A DNA stretch of 17,615 nucleotides from Anaerolineae bacterium (GTDB lineage Bacteria > Chloroflexota > Anaerolineae > 4572-78 > J111). The DNA is taken from contig JAGRCC010000092.1 of NCBI GenBank assembly GCA_020433785.1, positions 1-17,615 on the forward strand. The letters are read 5' to 3'. The position numbers and the translations under genes are program-made. How positions within the stretch are numbered: position 1 is the first letter of the stretch; each line of letters begins with the position of its first letter. The notes beneath the pieces were generated by a model that saw nothing but the letters and a program-made list of their open reading frames with translations, made no database searches and was not told the DNA's origin. Shown piece after piece: positions 15,559 to 17,615 of this stretch.

Positions 15559-15623
15559 TAGTTCGTAGTAATGGCTTTAGTCGGTACCTGAGGTGGTGCT
15601 GTTAAAGCGGTTACTACGAACTA
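15559..15623. repeat. Long imperfect palindrome between convergent genes, REP-like
   Basis: TAGTTCGTAGTAA (15559-15571) is perfectly complementary to TTACTACGAACTA (15611-15623). After a 2x2 mismatch the stem continues with GCTTTA (15574-15579) and TAAAGC (15603-15608), leaving a 23-base loop. No T-run follows on either strand. The form fits a dispersed extragenic palindrome or a miniature-element remnant; it may also end transcription from both sides. The remaining bases of the 15500-15649 gap show nothing else. Confidence 0.6.
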
Positions 15624-15649
15624 AGGTTTCCGGATAAAGTTGACTTTCA

Positions 15650-16603
15650 CTACGCTTCAGCCTTAGAAGCAAAATAATCAAGCACAAATACAATCGCAAA
15701 GCCGATCAGCGCTAAAACTATCGCCAGCGTCACCTCGCTGGTCCAGGCGGACGGCAGAACGTTGACTTGGACGACCGGAATGGCTTCACCGTGGCGATCG
15801 ATCACGGTTTGGAGGGTCTCTTTCCAGGGCCATATCTTCCGTAGCGAGCCGATCATAAACCCGATCAAAAGCGCCACGGTTAGATCATGGTAGCGTTTGA
15901 AGAGCCAGCTTAAAACCTGAGCAAACGTCACCAACCCAACCGCCGCACCGGCTGCCACCAGAATAAGCGTTACAAAATCGCGATCATTAACGGCGCCCAG
16001 AATATATTGGTACTTACCCATCAAAACCAAAATGAACGAACCGGAGATACCCGGTAAAATCATGGCGCAAATGGCGATAAAGCCACTGAGGAACAGGAAC
16101 CAGGCCGCATCAGGGGTTTGCACCGGCACCAGACCGACCAGGTAATAAGCCATAACCGTGCCGGCAACCATGGCCGTAATAGTGGAGGAATCCCACTGCT
16201 TCACCCGTTTAGTTACGGTTATAATAGAAGCCGTGACTAGCCCCAGGAAAAATGACCAAACCAGGGCTGGGTAAGTGGTCAAGGCTGTCTCTAGAAACTG
16301 AGCCAGGGAAAATATTGCCAGCAATATCCCAAAACCCAAAGCTCCCAAAAATTGCCATGAAACTAAGGCCAAGGCTCCTTTTAGGTTGAGGCTAAAAAGG
16401 TTCTTAAAAATTTGAGGGTTAACGAGATTTTTGATCGAATTAATCAGCTCTTCATAAATACCCAGAATGAAGGCCATCGTCCCACCGGAAACGCCGGGCA
16501 CAACATCGGCGGCTCCCATAGCAAAGCCTTTAGCGGCTATAATAAGGTAGTCCTTAGCCGTGCGAGACGTAGCCTGTTTCTCTTGCACTTTTTCAGTTAT
16601 CAT
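15650..16603 (-). CDS. popT: DUF368 polyprenyl-phosphate transporter (PopT family)
   Basis: The 317-residue multi-pass membrane protein has the DUF368 signature twice, near residue 36 (VVPGVSGGTMAF) and near residue 184 (ILPGISGSFILVLMGKY), showing the internal duplication of the family. About eight hydrophobic helices are visible. DUF368 proteins are reported to return undecaprenyl phosphate across the cytoplasmic membrane for envelope polymer synthesis. The frame stays open upstream to a GTG at 16690, but the 29 extra residues are polar and not typical, and a good promoter lies inside that stretch; the ATG at 16603 is therefore preferred, although AGGA is rather far from it (13 bases). The gene is divergent from ftsH and convergent with the MerR-like gene. 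The symbol is by family only. Confidence 0.85.
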   Translation of the reverse strand: MITEKVQEKQATSRTAKDYLIIAAKGFAMGAADVVPGVSGGTMAFILGIYEELINSIKNLVNPQIFKNLFSLNLKGALALVSWQFLGALGFGILLAIFSLAQFLETALTTYPALVWSFFLGLVTASIITVTKRVKQWDSSTITAMVAGTVMAYYLVGLVPVQTPDAAWFLFLSGFIAICAMILPGISGSFILVLMGKYQYILGAVNDRDFVTLILVAAGAAVGLVTFAQVLSWLFKRYHDLTVALLIGFMIGSLRKIWPWKETLQTVIDRHGEAIPVVQVNVLPSAWTSEVTLAIVLALIGFAIVFVLDYFASKAEA

Positions 16604-16652
16604 TATTTTAATATGTCCTAAGAATAGTTTTAGTTGTTTACCATTCGGCGCT

Positions 16653-16681
16653 GGTATAGATTGCCTATCGGCGTGCGACAA
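16653..16681 (-). promoter_or_regulatory. Candidate promoter of the DUF368 gene
   Basis: On the minus strand TTGTCG (16681-16676), a 17-base spacer and TATACC (16658-16653). The predicted transcript start near 16646 lies after the GTG at 16690, which supports the shorter protein starting at 16603. Confidence 0.4.
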
Positions 16682-16760
16682 ATTACCCACAATCTAACAT
16701 CTTACCGACCAGCCGTCAAGAACACGAACTAAAAAAGAAAGTGGCAGGTTCCAACAATGT

Positions 16761-16789
16761 TTGACTCCGCCTATGGCGCGTGGTATATT
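16761..16789 (+). promoter_or_regulatory. Promoter of ftsH
   Basis: TTGACT (16761-16766), a 17-base spacer and TATATT (16784-16789), each one base off consensus. The transcript would start near 16796, about 60 bases before the ATG. Confidence 0.6.
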
Positions 16790-16855
16790 TGATTTTTACA
16801 CAATTTCGTTAAAACTTCGCAGGAAAATTATATAGATTTCGTAAGGAAAGCAATT

Positions 16856-17615
16856 ATGAAATGGTCGCGTGCGCTTTATGCAATTTTAATTTTTGTGGTA
16901 CTCGCTTTTCTTTATGGCGTATTCGTTCTTCGCACCGAGGCGATTGAATCCAAAGATTTGTCCGAAGTAGCTCAACTGGCTAACGAGGGTCGAGTCGAGT
17001 CGATCTTGGTCGATCAGAACGAATTAACCGTTGAACTCAAAAACGGGGAAAAGATCGCCTCCAATAAGGAACCCGGTATTGGCGTGATTGAAACGTTGGG
17101 GTTGATGGGGGTCGATCAGCAGCAGCTGCTCAATATCAAAGTAACCATCGCTCCGCGCAGTGCCTGGGATGGCTGGTTGGCGATTTTGGGTACATTGCTG
17201 CCGCTTATCCTAATCGGCGGGTTTTTCTTCTTTATTTTGCGCCAGGCCCAAGGTGCGGGTAACCAAGCTCTCAGCTTTGGTAAAAGTCGGGCCAGAATGT
17301 TTGCCGGCGACAAACCGACGGTCACCTTTGATGATGTGGCCGGGGTTGACGAAGCCAAGCAGGAGTTGGCCGAAATTGTGGAGTTTCTGCGCGAACCGGA
17401 AAAGTTCATCTCGCTAGGAGCGCGTATTCCCAAAGGGGTGCTGATGGTTGGCCCTCCCGGTTGTGGTAAAACCCTCACCGCCAAAGCCATTGCCGGCGAG
17501 GCCGGCGTACCGTTTTTTAGCATCTCCGGCTCGGAATTTGTGGAAATGTTTGTCGGGGTTGGGGCCAGCCGCGTGCGCGATCTGTTTGATCAAGCCAAAC
17601 GTAACAGCCCCTGTA
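16856..17615 (+). CDS. ftsH: ATP-dependent zinc metalloprotease FtsH, 3' end cut by window
   Basis: The visible 253 residues cover the N-terminal half of FtsH, the membrane-bound AAA+ protease that degrades damaged membrane and regulatory proteins. A first membrane helix (about 6-23) is followed by a short extracytoplasmic domain, a second helix (about 107-128) and the AAA start at about 156 ([16 protein letters not shown]). Walker A is GPPGCGKT at 199-206, followed by the pore motif MFVG. The Walker B, second region of homology and HEXXH zinc site lie beyond the window. AAGGA 9 bases before the ATG fixes the start. The Walker A has Cys where FtsH usually has Thr (C203). No frameshift is seen. 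The gene is divergent from the DUF368 gene. Confidence 0.95.
   Translation, partial: MKWSRALYAILIFVVLAFLYGVFVLRTEAIESKDLSEVAQLANEGRVESILVDQNELTVELKNGEKIASNKEPGIGVIETLGLMGVDQQQLLNIKVTIAPRSAWDGWLAILGTLLPLILIGGFFFFILRQAQGAGNQALSFGKSRARMFAGDKPTVTFDDVAGVDEAKQELAEIVEFLREPEKFISLGARIPKGVLMVGPPGCGKTLTAKAIAGEAGVPFFSISGSEFVEMFVGVGASRVRDLFDQAKRNSPC

Noticed and set aside
16604..16690. 29-residue N-terminal extension of the DUF368 protein from a GTG
   Set aside because: The stretch contains a good minus-strand promoter and codes for polar residues not typical of the family; the ATG at 16603 is a better start.
17116..17523. Minus-strand 135-residue open frame in ftsH
   Set aside because: Antisense shadow of a clearly recognised FtsH sequence.

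Overview
The window has no mobile elements, RNA genes or CRISPR array. Gene content suggests a member of the Chloroflexota, probably Anaerolineae-like. Pointers are an XPB/Ssl2-like helicase-associated protein without a motor, a DUF6754-like membrane protein beside a very long DWL-repeat protein, very large PAS/GAF hybrid kinases, and a mix of AGGAGG-led, weakly led and possibly leaderless starts. This assignment comes from recall of family distributions, not from a search.

Region 1 (1-6178, minus strand) is a compact five-gene operon. It runs from a HEAT-repeat protein, through a 95-residue protein, a DUF6754-like membrane-anchored protein and a six-helix membrane protein, to an enormous acidic protein that leaves the window at base 1. 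The last two junctions are ATGA stop/start overlaps. The giant protein (at least 1197 residues) is open from 3592 to the window edge and carries about 38 short W-L motifs (mostly PDWL, DWL or GWL) in a disordered Asp/Glu/Pro/Ser/Thr-rich chain. It was easy to miss because its stop lies outside the window. It is the most unusual object here: with the two membrane proteins and the HEAT protein it looks like an undescribed membrane-linked scaffold system.

Region 2 (6179-6804) holds a divergent intergenic region, with a candidate promoter and leader hairpin for the operon, followed by a small VOC-superfamily gene on the plus strand.

Region 3 (6889-13932, minus strand) runs from a helicase-associated-domain protein, expressed from a promoter that looks leaderless, to a 1379-residue hybrid histidine kinase (four PAS, two GAF, HisKA, HATPase, REC) and a REC-HisKA-HATPase kinase placed 9 bases after it. 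The two kinases form a plausible phosphorelay with no DNA-binding output inside the window.

Region 4 (13933-15499, plus strand) is a pair with a strong candidate promoter: a DUF1232 (YkvA-like) small membrane protein and a MerR-type DNA-binding protein with a long coiled coil. Three ATCGCTCA octamers lie upstream. Region 5 (15500-17615) has a long imperfect palindrome between convergent genes, a DUF368 polyprenyl-phosphate transporter on the minus strand and, divergent from it, the start of ftsH, cut by the window end.
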